Shown here one piece after another: positions 44,208 through 56,000 of a stretch of DNA of 64,000 nucleotides. The notes under the pieces were generated by a model that saw only the letters and a program-made list of their open reading frames with translations, ran no database searches and was not told where the DNA came from. The stretch is from NCBI GenBank assembly GCA_900208305.1, contig OAPG01000006.1:900127-964126 (forward strand). The letters run 5' to 3'. The position numbers were made by a program, and so were the translations under genes. This stretch comes from Melanopsichium pennsylvanicum (Eukaryota; Basidiomycota; Ustilaginomycetes; Ustilaginales). How positions within the stretch are numbered: position 1 is the first letter of the stretch; each line of letters starts with the position of its first letter.

Positions 44208-47200
44208 TTATTCGGCTGTCTCCATGGTAGTTGCCATTTTCACGACCCGCTTCATGAATTCTGGATGAATGGTGCCAAACAAAGCACAACGGTTATCATC
44301 CAGAAAGCTTTTCTTGTCGCCATTGCCGCTCAGCCACAGGTCATGGCGCTCGAGATGGTCGCTCTTATTGACGTAAACTTGCTCAATGTCCGTCATCTGC
44401 TTTTGATTTGTATCCTTTTCCGGAGGATCGATGACCCTATCGAGCCAAGGGGCGGACACAGGGAACGTGAAATCAATCGAGACGACCATGTGTGAGCGGT
44501 ATCCTATTTTACTCTGACCCTCCGCATCACCGCGATCTTTGTTCGTAGCAGCAACTGTCCTGTGTTCCTCGACTCGACTCCATGTCAGAACTGCTTCCGT
44601 CGAAGCATCATCAGCCGCATGCAGCTTTTCCGCACTGGGTGGGAGGTCACTTTGCTGGTCTGGGTGCTCGTTGTTCAAAGATGGCAATGTATGGCGATCG
44701 TCGCTCGCCTGCATCGAGTCTGCCGGTCCCGTCTCCTTCTGTACCTCTTGCATGTTTGTGCAATCTTGATGATCTTTTTCTAGGTCCGTTCTGGGCGGTC
44801 TGACCCGCACAATCACATATTCGAGCCAGTCCGGCTCAAAGGGATGAAATGCAAACTCTTTACCGCGATGAACCGGAATCACTAGACTCCACTTTTCTCG
44901 TCCCGAGTCTTCGGCCATCCATGCGCACTGACGAATCCACCCATCAGCCAGCGTGCCCAGCGGAAGAGGCTCTCCTGGCTTCCAAGCTTGTGGCATCTTC
45001 AATATGTGTGCAAAGTTGGTCAATCTAGTTCGCATCCATAGGAGGGTGGGCTTTCCTGGCTCGGGAAAAATCTTCGTCCATCTGAATCGACGTTTCGATT
45101 CAGCAGAACGTCGATCAGCCTCCAAAATGGGATGGGATCGAGGAGACCATTGATTTGACGCTCGAGAATATCATCCACAGGAGTCTTAAATCTGTAGGAA
45201 AGGGGTCTGTCAGTGCTGAAGATTTCATGGGCGATACCGCTCGCAGCGAGGAAGATAACCGTTGCCAGACATCCAAAGCAGTTGACTGGCCTATTGTCCT
45301 TATCGCCGTTATAGCAGAATGCCGTAAAGTTGCCTGCGGCGTAGTTCCAATGCATTCTCGTTTGAGCGCGGAAAATGTACGCAGCCAGAGCGCTACACAC
45401 GGGCTCGTCTAACCCCTCTGTTTCTACGATCGACAACTCTTCTTGTGCTGCATCGTGTTGGACGTTTCTTGGGAAGCGCTTGATTTTGCGTGTGCCGAAC
45501 GTGACTTTTCTGCGTTTGTAAGAGTAGTACCAACAGTTCACACTGTAATGCTTAAAGTACTGAACGCGGAGACTAAACAAGAGCTCCATGAGATAACGCT
45601 TGCCGCCCTCTTTATCGTCACCTAAATTGGTCAGATGAAGCACATCTTTGTAAACACGAAGCAGCGACACGGGACCAAACCGCGGCTTGTTTATACTGGT
45701 GAGATTCTCGGCCATCCACATGGGTCGACCGTACCGCAATGATACCCACTCCAGGGCGGCGAACGTCATTCCCCGCAGCTGGGCCACCGTCTGAGCGGAA
45801 GACGACGGTGGCGAATCCTCCCAAGCCGCGTCATAGGGTAAGTCCACAAAGGCATCGTGCATGAAGAGTAGATATCCGCTGAAGAACGGCTGAGATTCTT
45901 GCCGCTTCATTTGGGATTCGTAGTCGCTGCTCCACATGTTGATTTTCTCGCGGTGTTGAGTTCCATGACCAGCCAGGATCATCCACAGGCCAGGGCGCTG
46001 GAAATGCTGCCATACTCTGAGCAGAGTCTCTTTGGCTGGTTCTGTGAGTCGATCGTGACCTTTGAGCGCATAGAAAAAGAGTGGACGCTTCTAAATATTC
46101 TCAGAACCTAGAATCGAGGTCAAGAAGGCTGGAAGACTGTCGAGCTCGGAGACGTCTTGGGAGAAAAATCGCCCGAGCTTGCTTGCAAAAATTTCGGTCG
46201 CGTCAAAGGTGTCCTTGGACGTTTCCGTGTGCCATGTTGGATGACTTTCGGTGAACAGGAGAATCAATGTGATTGCTGTACCACGTTTTTTGGGCCAGGT
46301 CTGTATGAGCTCCGGTAGCTGGTTTTGATCGAATGGATTCCCAGTCTCGTATAGCGCTTTGGTCTGATGAAGGACCGTTTGCTGCCAATTTTCGTTCGTG
46401 TTCTCGTCTTCAAAGATGTTTTGCGAGATCGGACGTACAATATGGTCGTGCCAATCTTGCAATGTGAATTCATGTGTGGCATGCTGCAGCTGGAACTGTT
46501 TGAGCAATTTTCGCGCCAGTCTGGTCAGCTGGATTGAGACAGCGGCAAGGGGACAAGCAATGAAGCAAGCACACTGCGAAGCACTAGGTTCCTCAGTACG
46601 ACCATATGGAAGGGTCAGGAACGGGTGCCATGCGTGTGTATGTTGAGAGGCATTTAGATCAAACACGGCTCCGAGCATCTTATGCTTTGCGAGCTGGATC
46701 AACAACGTGGTCTTGCCCGAGCCTTTGTTTTGAAACACGGGAACAATGTTGGTCCAGGTGGTTACGGCTCCTGTCGGATCGGATCTCTTTGTGTTGACCG
46801 AGTCAGAAGCGGGAGGGTCGTCATGCGATTCGAGGATCTTCTCTGGGTCAGTCATGAAGATATTGATCGGCTGAGTAGCGGCGCGAGCTTGGCAGGACTC
46901 GAGATGTTTGAAAAGCTTTCGGACTGTGCCGTGAATTGGAAAAGGAGGATGCTACCGCCTTTAGAATTCGTTTCGAGCTTTGAACTGAGCTGGTTGTGGT
47001 TCAGCCTCGCTGTAAGAACAGAGAACGCTTGGAGCTTATGGATTATTAGACAATGTGAACAGGGTGTTTGAGTCAGATCGTAGACATGAAACGACAACGA
47101 AGCAGAAGCCGTAAGTAAACGATGAGGTGCTTGTGACTTACAACTGTATTGGGACGAGACCAGCAGATGCTGCATGAGATCGTAGATTGATGCTTGAGGA

Positions 47201-47607
47201 AAGATACGAATGAAATAGACAGCGATATCGTGATAGTCTTTCCAACTGTACCAAGGAATGAGGTTGTTGGTATCAGGATAGCGAAGTTGGACATTTTGTT
47301 CCTTTGAGAATCGAATGTCACTCAAGCTGGTTCGGAAGAAGAAAAGAACAAATTTCGGCAGCAGATCACATTTTATGGGATTGTAGAAGCAGAGCGAAAG
47401 CTGGAATATGGTGAAGCGGAGAGCGACGACGGCCCACTTTGGGTAGGAGCAAATTGCGTCTGGACAGAAACGAAAATTGGTGCGTTGATAAAGATCATGT
47501 TCGAGGGTGGGTAAGAGCAGTTTGAGCTTCTCCGAGCGCTGGTTTGCTTCCTGAGTCCACAATAAAGGATGCATTCGTGGAGGCCCAAGTGGTGTGGACG
47601 ACATCAT
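44208..47607 (-). pseudogene. Decayed P-loop NTPase-like gene (possibly Crinkler/RHS-like)
   Basis: A gene of about 1050 codons with at least two lesions. Exon 1 is 47142-47607. A GTAAGT donor at 47141 and an acceptor CACAG ending at 46924 join it in phase to the next frame, which carries Walker A (QNKGSGKTTLLIQLAK) near 46715. That frame meets TAG at 46091-46093 and resumes in the same frame with KRPLFFYALKGHDRLTEP and LWMILAGHGTQH. A further frame change occurs near 45060-45090, close to TTTTTCCC, into the frame that ends at TAA 44208-44210 (RWTKIFPEPGKPTLLW onward). After the PLFFYAL strand, where Walker B acids would be expected, there is KGHD. Large P-loop proteins of this layout include Crinkler/RHS-type proteins of fungi, but I cannot prove membership. 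Subtelomeric context fits such expanding families. Confidence 0.55.
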
Positions 47608-48897
47608 GTTGAGCTGTGCGTCAAAGATGAGCTACAGAAAGCAAAGGCAGACACGTTAGAAATGAAAGAAGCAAAAGAGAAGCGGTGCAATTGGTGGTGA
47701 TGGTGGTAGATATGATGATGTTGGATTAGAGAAATGACAAGTTAGTTTATGATGCTCATACTGTATTTGGAATTTGGCTGAGGCGTGCTTTCAGGGAGAG
47801 AATTGTGACAATAGCGTGTGAGACTCAAAAACTGCGACAAATTGACATGAAGAGTTGCTTCCTGTGATGTTAAAGAAAATCATTGTTAAGTAAAGTAGTG
47901 TAATGTTACTGTGATGTATGCACAATGAAAACCATTCATACGATTACAAAATCGTGTTGACGGGAGCATGAGCGGAATGAAGCCGACAGAGTTCTAGTCT
48001 TGGACGGATCACAAATATCGCCAAAAAGGAATCACAAGCGGCCAAAGAGGATACTAGCTATGAATATCGGTTCAGAAGCCGATACCTGCATGGAAGAGAA
48101 CATACAGACAGATTGGTAATTGTGACGAAGAAATAGAAGTGTGATTGTAAAAAAAAAGAAAAAGAAAAGAAAAAGTTGAGCTGCTCAACCTGCGTCTTGT
48201 TTCTCAAAAGTGACTCTGATATTGAGTGATATCCCATGCTAAGTTAGCAAAGCACATCACCGCTTCTTTTCACGAGCATTATTGATCCTTCCTTATCCGT
48301 ATGCAAGTTTGCAAAATCCGAAACACCACCTCGCCGCCAATTTATCGCATCTCGACGCTGTGGTCACCACGCGTGCTTGGTTTATCATCACATCGAAAAG
48401 CTCAACTATATATTGTAAATAGGGGTTGCGGCTGCTCTACATGCGCCAAAGTTACTCACAGTATGCAGCCACACCAGCCACACCAGCCACATTCCACGGC
48501 AGCCAAGACGGGACACAATTTTCAACTCTCTCTCCGGTTTCAACTCTCTCTCCGGAATGCACTGCATCGAGATGTGCATCCACATACTGCACAGTGCCGT
48601 AAATGCGATCAGCTTTCAATTCAGATCAACATTTTAACGCGACGGAAATCAAACTCACCACAATGTGTCCAAAGTATGTGTATACCGACACAGACACAAG
48701 ACTTGCAAACTTGACTTGACAAAGATATTTACACAAGGGCATCTGTACCAAAAGCATAATAATTTTCAACGGATTAAGAACCTCATTCGCTGAGACAATC
48801 AGTATAGGACTATTTTATCGATAAGCATATCCATATCTCGCTCCAAGAGAAACTCTGCCAAAATCCTCTCGCAAAGAGTATCCATGTCAGCAAAATT
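47608..48897. other. Intergenic region
   Basis: No gene supported. Holds an A-rich run (48150-48175), a GCCACACCA tandem at 48470-48496 and a 17-bp direct duplication (TTTCAACTCTCTCTCCGG type) at about 48522-48556. An open frame at 48301-48714 overlaps these repeats and lacks family features. Confidence 0.5.
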
Positions 48898-50379
48898 TCA
48901 TCTACAAAATTTTCTGATGCGATCCATCTGGACAAGTTGAAACGATGAAGGCTCGCAAATCGTCGTGTCTTTCGAAACACACCCTAACCACATCTTCCTG
49001 CGATGTGTGCGAGAAGCCTCCCAGAAAACGGCTTCTGGCGTAAAGGATTCTACCACCATCACTTTCACCGTGATCTCACCACCCTCGCTAGAGACGGGCT
49101 TCGAGATGGGCTTCCAGAACGTCTGTAGAGCTCGCTTCAGCTCGCTTTCCTGTTGAACTCCCGCAAGAATGTGAATGGTCACCCAAAAATGTGGTGCCAA
49201 GAGATCTTGCGCAAGCTGCAATACCGGCAATACGTCGAATCGAAACCATTCGTCGAGGGTTACCTGGTCGCCCAACAGCCGAGGCTCGTAGCGAAGACGT
49301 CGTGAGATCAGGTCGAGTTTGTTGAGCTCCGGGTGATGCTTTCGCACGTGCAGCATGGCGTACACGAAAGCCGCGCTGATCTGAAGGCGCGAATACCACA
49401 GAACGATCGAGAGCGAAGAGAGGTTCGGAGCCGCCGTCATCAGACTACATTCTTGCTTGCCATAAGCCTGACAGGGTCCATTCGAGAATGAGTTTGAGTC
49501 TGAAATCGAGGTGGGAAAGCAAGACACAGCGAGCTGATCAGGTCGCACCAGGAATAGGTTTGCATAATCATCGACCGAGATACCATTGTTGCCGTCCATG
49601 AAAAGGACGTTTTTGAGATGAGGAAATCCAATGCCAACCGCCTCAGAGCCTTGAATGGCAAGCGGAGAACGTACGATACGGTTGAACTGGTGAAAGAGCT
49701 GCTTGGGTGCGTCCTGTCCAAACGTGTCCGTGATAGTACCGATCAAGTCATTGTACCAACGATACTCTTCGACAGGTTCGGCAGATAAGGCTTCTAGTAA
49801 CTTAGAGCAGGTGAGGTCCAGCGGAAAAGGCTTTGTTCCGTCGAAATCGCGGAAGGGACTACCAAAGTTTCCCCCCTCATCGCCTTCATTCAAAACAAGG
49901 TCACCCCACTCGAGCGATTCGAGAGAGGTGGCACCAAGGCAAAGCCGAGAGATATGAGCGATCCAAGCAAACACGTTTTTGCCCCGCTTACAGTATGCAT
50001 ACCTTTCCGACAGCTCATCGAAGTTGATGCGTAGGTGTCGAAGTTCTGCTAAGACAGGAGCAAAGTTGAGCGAGCACATTGCAGCCAAATTTTGGTCTGT
50101 CATGGAATCAATACCGTCTTGGGGCAGAGAAAGGGTAGGGAGCATGATTGGTGCTAGAACGTGCAGGAATCGCGTGTGAACGGTTGGCAGGCATCTGGTC
50201 AGCCACAGCATTGATCTAGTAGGGCAGTCAAGCGAGCATTTCTGGTGGGAAGAGAACATGCAAGTCTCCATATGCGGTCCAGTGCACTCGAACACAATGA
50301 AATCGAGAATGTATTGAAAGATTTCGGGAGGAAGGTCAAAGAGGCCATTGCTGGTAGCTGCGTCGGTCGGGTGATTCAT
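48898..50379 (-). CDS. F-box-like hypothetical protein
   Basis: 493 residues from ATG 50377-50379 (MNHPTDAATSN); the frame extends upstream only to a TTG. The N-terminus has an F-box-like segment (LFDLPPEIFQYILDFIVFEC) followed by a Cys-containing stretch and leucine-rich, repeat-like segments (LAELRHLRINFDEL; GATSLESLEWGDL; FPHLKNVLFMD; APNLSSLSIVLWYS; HPELNKLDLISRRL). F-box proteins of this layout recruit substrates to SCF ubiquitin ligases; the substrate is unknown. The reading frame is intact although the neighbour is decayed. Smut and mushroom genomes contain many such F-box/LRR-like hypothetical proteins. Assignment rests on pattern only. Confidence 0.65.
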   Translation of the reverse strand: MNHPTDAATSNGLFDLPPEIFQYILDFIVFECTGPHMETCMFSSHQKCSLDCPTRSMLWLTRCLPTVHTRFLHVLAPIMLPTLSLPQDGIDSMTDQNLAAMCSLNFAPVLAELRHLRINFDELSERYAYCKRGKNVFAWIAHISRLCLGATSLESLEWGDLVLNEGDEGGNFGSPFRDFDGTKPFPLDLTCSKLLEALSAEPVEEYRWYNDLIGTITDTFGQDAPKQLFHQFNRIVRSPLAIQGSEAVGIGFPHLKNVLFMDGNNGISVDDYANLFLVRPDQLAVSCFPTSISDSNSFSNGPCQAYGKQECSLMTAAPNLSSLSIVLWYSRLQISAAFVYAMLHVRKHHPELNKLDLISRRLRYEPRLLGDQVTLDEWFRFDVLPVLQLAQDLLAPHFWVTIHILAGVQQESELKRALQTFWKPISKPVSSEGGEITVKVMVVESFTPEAVFWEASRTHRRKMWLGCVSKDTTICEPSSFQLVQMDRIRKFCR

Positions 50380-51144
50380 GTCGACTTGGTTGTCGTTTGA
50401 GTCGGACTTCTGTATAGTGATGGGAGCGAGATAGAACAAGAAATGAAAGAAGGGGGAAAGTTGATCTGCTCAGGTTTGTTAAAGTGCTCCAGGTCCAAGT
50501 GCAGGTTACTGAGCCACAGGTTACTGAGCCACGACTGCGTAACGACAATACGCGTTGAAATTGGGGGCGCATCAGCGCAACCAATGCTCATCTCTCCTCA
50601 TCCACTTCGTCTCTTTCACTTAATGGCCTATTCCCATTTGGCTTTTCCTCTTGATAGTCTTGGATCGTCGTTTTCTTTCTTGACAGTATCATTGTCTGAC
50701 CTCTTGATAGTACCATCTTCTTCCGTCTAGGTGGTCTCATCGTCTTCAACATACGAACTTTGTCTTCGACTCCCCGTCAAAGCCTCCTCTTCTAACGCGA
50801 ACGTCGCTTTGTTGACTTATTGACGAGCTCGCAAATGCTTGCTGGCTCATTCGTTTCAATGCAGCCTTGCAAAATGACCTTCCATGCGCCGTATTCCGAC
50901 TAAGTTTTTTTTGGACATTTCATTGCATCCCTCCCTGCGTAAACCTCGCGATAAGCCCTGTGAACGGTGAAAGACAAACAGAGTGGATTGAGCTGACTTG
51001 CAAAAAATGCAGCGCCTCTGTGTGCTTAGCAAAGGAAAACGGTGTCAGACTCGAACTTGGTAAAGTATCGGTACTGACTAAGATTCCTCATGATGTGATC
51101 ACGACGTAATTCATGATGCTGCCCATAACTTTGAAGAGCCTAGC
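50380..51144. other. Intergenic region with a 16-bp tandem duplication
   Basis: Promoter side of the F-box-like gene. CAGGTTACTGAGCCA is repeated in tandem at about 50504-50534. No coding sequence supported. Confidence 0.55.
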
Positions 51145-51426
51145 TTAAGCCTCACGAGCAGCCTGAGCGAAAGGTGTAGCTCCTAGATTGTCACCTCGAA
51201 AGGACCAAAGAGTGCTCTTGAGCATCATTTCGGCAGGCCGAGTGGTTTTAAATCGTGGGTTAGGTGCGGAAGACATTGATGATGTGCGCACTGTTCCTAT
51301 GAGTGATCTTGCCACTCCTGATCTGGAAAAATAATAGGAAGTTTCGGTCCGTTGTCGCACGGGTGTCCGGCTCGCATCATTTGCACCCCAGACAATGGTG
51401 ATGATGGTGGTGGTTTGGAGCGTCAT
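51145..51426 (-). CDS. Possible small hypothetical protein (93 aa)
   Basis: ATG at 51424-51426 to TAA at 51145-51147. The first part is Thr/Ile/Arg-rich (MTLQTTTIITIVWG). The second part, from an internal ATG, reads more like conserved protein (MSSAPNPRFKTTRPAEMM then KSTLWSFRGDNLGATPF). CpG and codon composition are normal, unlike the repeat block that starts 110 bases further on. An arginine- and serine-rich N-terminus could be a mitochondrial presequence. I do not recognise a family, and it may be one exon of a larger gene or chance. Confidence 0.3.
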   Translation of the reverse strand: MTLQTTTIITIVWGANDASRTPVRQRTETSYYFSRSGVARSLIGTVRTSSMSSAPNPRFKTTRPAEMMLKSTLWSFRGDNLGATPFAQAAREA

Positions 51427-53051
51427 CTGGGTCGCGCACTTTCGAGCTCAAATAGTAGGGAGGTTCCGAGACGCTATGAGGTTGAATATGAGGATCAGTT
51501 TGGCCTCCCTGCATGAAGTCATCTCATCCCCTCCCCGCGGTTTTAGTAAAAAGTCTTGGACTTGATTTGAGACAAATCAAATGCATAAGGTGTCTTTTGG
51601 GTCAGAACACTTGGAACCAAAAAGTTGGCATGATGAATAAGCATTACACACTAAAGATGCATCACCAAACTCAAGTCCCAAGCCATTGCATTCTCATCCT
51701 GCTTTCAAACCAGCATCCCTAGTGAACTGAGTTCTGCACTGACTTTTGGTCAAGTTCATCTTGTTGTTATTCTCATTCTGCAACCAATACTTACCTAATT
51801 CCAAAAACTTTACAGACAATGCATTCATGCAGGAGATACCAATGTGATCAAAAGAGTGGGACCAATGAGCATCCAATATGAGTAGAGCAGTTTGGTGCTC
51901 ACCATCTTGATGGGATGGGTTCTGTAGCCAAGGCTGGGATTTGAAAGATGGTGGTAGGCTGGATTGATTGGATTGATTGTTTGTCTTGATGAGATACACA
52001 TCTCAATGAATTCAGATTTTGGACTATGTAACCATTATTTCTCATACAAGCACACCATTGCAATGCTGTCAAAGCTTGCATCAGCTGTCTCAACCTTGCA
52101 CAGGATTGTTTGGCAGCTTTGAATGGATATCATTCTTGCATGACACCCAACTACTGTTAGAATACACCAAGGGTCTTATACCATTGGTGCACAGGAGTGC
52201 TGGACAACTTGGCATGGGAAGGTCAGAGCTTGCAGGAGAGGTATCTACACAATGGCGGTGATCAGGAATAGTCTACTTGTATTGAGCAGTGCTCTCCTCA
52301 GGGTGGTACAGCTATATAATACAATTGACAACCTCCAGGAAGATGGGCACCAGAGGTCAGGAGAAGGTAGGGGGCTGCCATGCTGACTGCGCAGATCATG
52401 CAGGTTCTGTAGGATTCCTGCAGGTTGCGCAGAAGATCTGGAGGTGCCAGGTGCAATCTTGCCAAAACCACTGCGGCAGCTCCTAGCTTCATCAGGTGTG
52501 CCATGAGGTGTGCCATGACAGGTTGCGCTGTGGCAGGGTCCTAACAACTACACACATGTTACCAAATGATATATTCTACCTGCATCTCTTCTTTGCTGTC
52601 TGCCATTGTCTGTGATCAACACCTGTATCAAGAACACTTGTACACCCTGAAGGTTGTATGCTATCCAGATGGGCTGCATTGCCTCTGAGTGGAGTGTTCA
52701 TAGTGACCAGTCAACTTGGTACCAATCCATTGGATATCAAACAAGATTGCATGGAACCACATGTTTCATTGGTTCTCAGATCAAGTTACAGTAGAACAGT
52801 CAGCTTCAGTATATCTCAAGCTGGTACTTGGGTTTGGCACATTGGTCCCTGACACTAAGCTCCTTAGCCAGTGCATGCTCAGTCTATCTTTTCACTTTGC
52901 TTTGTACCTAATTTGTATGTTCTCTTGGTATCACACAATCTCAACATCACATTCTTTCCTGTTGCCAAGTAAATAATATCAGTATGCGCTGACAGCTACA
53001 GGACATGATTCAATACAAGGATCAGAGCCTGACATGGATGCTTGACCAAAA
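51427..53051. other. CpG-free repeat block
   Basis: 51541-52255 and 52551-52986 contain no CpG at all; between them lies the solo LTR of 52155-52546. No gene is supported. The normal-composition GT2 gene begins right after it. Confidence 0.75.
52155..52546 (+). mobile_element. Solo LTR (392 bp) with 5-bp target duplication
   Basis: Starts TGTTAG and ends CTAACA, a perfect 6-bp inverted repeat, flanked by ACTAC on both sides (52150-52154 and 52547-52551). A TATA-like GCTATATAATAC lies near 52310. Its only CpGs are five, all in GCGG or GCGC context. No internal coding sequence. Confidence 0.8.
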
Positions 53052-56000
53052 TCAGAAGGAGAAGCGCAGCAACGCTGGGTTGAGCACGATTGGGTAGATG
53101 AGGTGTGATATGGCGGTGAGGAGGAGGGGCCAGTAGGTGAAGAAGCCCTGAATTGACCAGTCGAGAGGCACAATAGCTGTGATCTGCATCACAATGACTG
53201 CTGCAATGGTCACTATACAGAGCATAATGACAAACCGGAATCGTTTCCAGATCAGAGGCACTTCCAAGAAAAAGTTACTGTCCGCCAGATCCTTATTGGT
53301 GGCTCCCCACGACATGTCGATACCCAAAGGATGCGACAACAGCGCCATGGCAACATGTAATGACAATCCACCAAAGAAGACAAACATGCAAGGCAGCCAT
53401 ACCATGTGCTCCTTGATCAAGTTGAAGAGGCTATCGACTTTGGCACGGTATCGAGCAATGATTTGAGCGAAGTTACCGCCGAGCGTGAAAACCACCACCA
53501 CAGAGACCCAAATTTTAAAAGGCGTCATGAAGGAGGGATCGAGTATCGGGAAGAACCATCCTTCGACCAAATACAGAACCCACGTCAATGGGAAAGCGGC
53601 TCCGATGGCATAGTAACTGAAAATGTAACTGCTGGCGGAGAACTTGTAATGGATCGGTGCCGAACTTTTGAGGAAGGTCTTGAAGAGAGGAGTGAACAAT
53701 CCCTTGGTAGGCCACTCCCAAAGACGGTGCAGAACCAGCTCGGAACATCCGAAGGCGTACTTTTGCCATCGATTCAGCTCGTCATCGCACGTCAATGAGA
53801 CTCCTTCTTCAAAGCCATTGTTGGAGTAGGTTGCCCATCGAGTGATGTATCCCGACATGAGCAGTCGAAGCGCCATATCGAAATCCTCAGAAACATGCGA
53901 TTCGGACCAGTACTTACGAACACCATCCTCAGGATCAACGAATGCAGCTTCCTGCATCGCCGACCATCGTAAGATGGCATTGTGACCCATGAAAGGTGCT
54001 ACATCCCCGTTAGCTACTGTGAAACTGATGGCAAAGTTGACCAGACGCGTGAAGAAAGCGATGCAAAGCTCAAAGTAGCTATCCGAGACCAACATGACAC
54101 CCGAACAGTGCTGCAAGACTCCGATGTCGGGACACAGCGTCATTTCGGTAGCGGCATCCAAGAAGCAGTCCTCGGGAACTCGAGTATCGGAATCAATCAT
54201 GAGAATCAGCTGTCCAATACGGATGTCGCCTTTAGCTTGAGCGAGGCGGTGCCTGCGTGGAAGACAGGCTTCGAGACATCGTCGATACAGTTCGATCTCA
54301 TCAGCGTCTGTCCAGTCCTCAGGTCCAAGTGGCCCCAAATCATTTTCAGACGACCCTTGCAATCGCGATGCTTCGACTGATTCGGCTTGCTTCTCGGCTT
54401 CTTGGACTTTGTCGGTATCTTGCTGGCCGACCTCAGCGACTGTGGGCGACTTGAGAAAATCTGGATCGGTTCGGAACCTCTCTAGCTCAACAAGGGTGTT
54501 TGGCCTCGCCTCGATCATCATCTTTTCAACATCCATGGATAGGTGACAGGTGAAGTTGAGGTTGGATGCCTTTTTGAATCTACCTTTTCGGACGTAGCCT
54601 TCCTGATTGTGACCTGGGCGTGCAACCCAGCTGACATTGTTGCGCTCGTAGAACTCCTTGCGAATCTTTTGCTCTTGTTCGTCGAGCAGAAGCATGCCAT
54701 CCTCGGATACAATGATGCCGGCGGTACCGCCCTGCAGCTCGTAGGTCGTAATGGCCCTCTTGACCGATTCAATGGTAGGCATCAATACACCTTGTAGCGA
54801 CTCCTTGTATACCGGCATTTGAATTGTAATGTGGGGGAGATCACCGGCAAGTTTGCGCAGGGGAGCCTTTCCGGAGTAATAGAGCGAGTTTTGGTGAAGC
54901 TGGTTAACGGGGCCGACGATCTGCATGATGATACCGATGATGTTGTCGCAGAAGAAGAGAATGACTGGAAACATGATGATCATGATTGGCGTCAGGGCAA
55001 TACGAGACCAGTCACCATCCTCCAAGCAGTGCTGAAACAGCTTGGAGGTGAAAAGGAAACAGATTAGGATGTCGAGAGCCACTGCAAACCCATGCTGGAG
55101 AGGTGCGAGGAAACTCAGCGTTCTTTGCTCGTAATTCATTTCCTGCTTTTCGTGATCCATGTCGCTGTCAACGCTTGCAGGTGTGCCTTCCCAGTCCTTC
55201 TCATTCTCCTCCTCCTTCTCATCGCCGAATGAGAACGATGATTGCGAAGACACCGATTGAGACACCCTCGACTCGTAAGTGGTGTTCTTGCTACATGTGT
55301 TGACCACGGCAATTCTAGGTTGTGTGATGACGCCGATTGCCCGGTCTGGAAAGTCTAAGTTGGAGGATGTTGAAGTCAGCGCTTGTTCGATCTCCTCGAC
55401 ATGCTGGATTCCAATCTCGCGAAAATGCGACTCTGTGCGAGAATTCGAAAAGGAGACGTGCCTTGAATTGCTATTGGGTCGAAGCACGGCTGAAGTGGGC
55501 GACGATGGAAAGTCTGAAAGATCGTCGCTGAGAACCTTCTTGCCTTTTCCACCCATAGCGCCGTACACACTGCCAATGCTGGTGGCAGTACTCTGACGAG
55601 CAAACGAAATCTTGTCTCTGAAGCTTCTCTGATGATTGCGAACTTTATCGAGGTTGTTTTGGTTCAAAGGCGCGAATGATGCCACCGAAGAAATGGACGC
55701 GGAGGATGAGGATGTTGGCAAAGCGGGGTTGGAGGCAGGTGTCGAAGTAGCGCGAGAAGTGGCGGTGGGCGAGGCCAGGCCAGGCGTCGAAGCTGCTGCC
55801 ATAGTAGCCACTAACAGGTTGTTGGCGTTGTTACGATAGCTACTAGTCCATACGAACATCAACATCTTGTCCTCGAGATCTTTGGCACGCTCTTGCAGAA
55901 TTTCGACTTGGTCTACCCACACAACCAGGGTGTTTTCCGATCGAATGAAGCATGCTTTCTGCGCCTTTCTTGCCCCAGCCAGCGCTGCCATGCTGTTGAC

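Noticed and set aside
46080..46110. An intron hiding the TAG at 46091
   Set aside because: The only nearby GT is 17 bases before the stop, far too short for an intron, and the frame resumes without change after TAG.
47010..47141. A 132-base intron ending at CTTACAG, 47010, in the P-loop gene
   Set aside because: Donor, branch and acceptor are good, but splicing there keeps a frame that stops at 46852 before Walker A. The acceptor ending at 46924 joins in phase to the P-loop frame, so I preferred it; alternative splicing remains possible.
48301..48714. 137-codon open frame with Gln/His repeats
   Set aside because: It spans two tandem duplications and has no codon bias, signal peptide or known motif.
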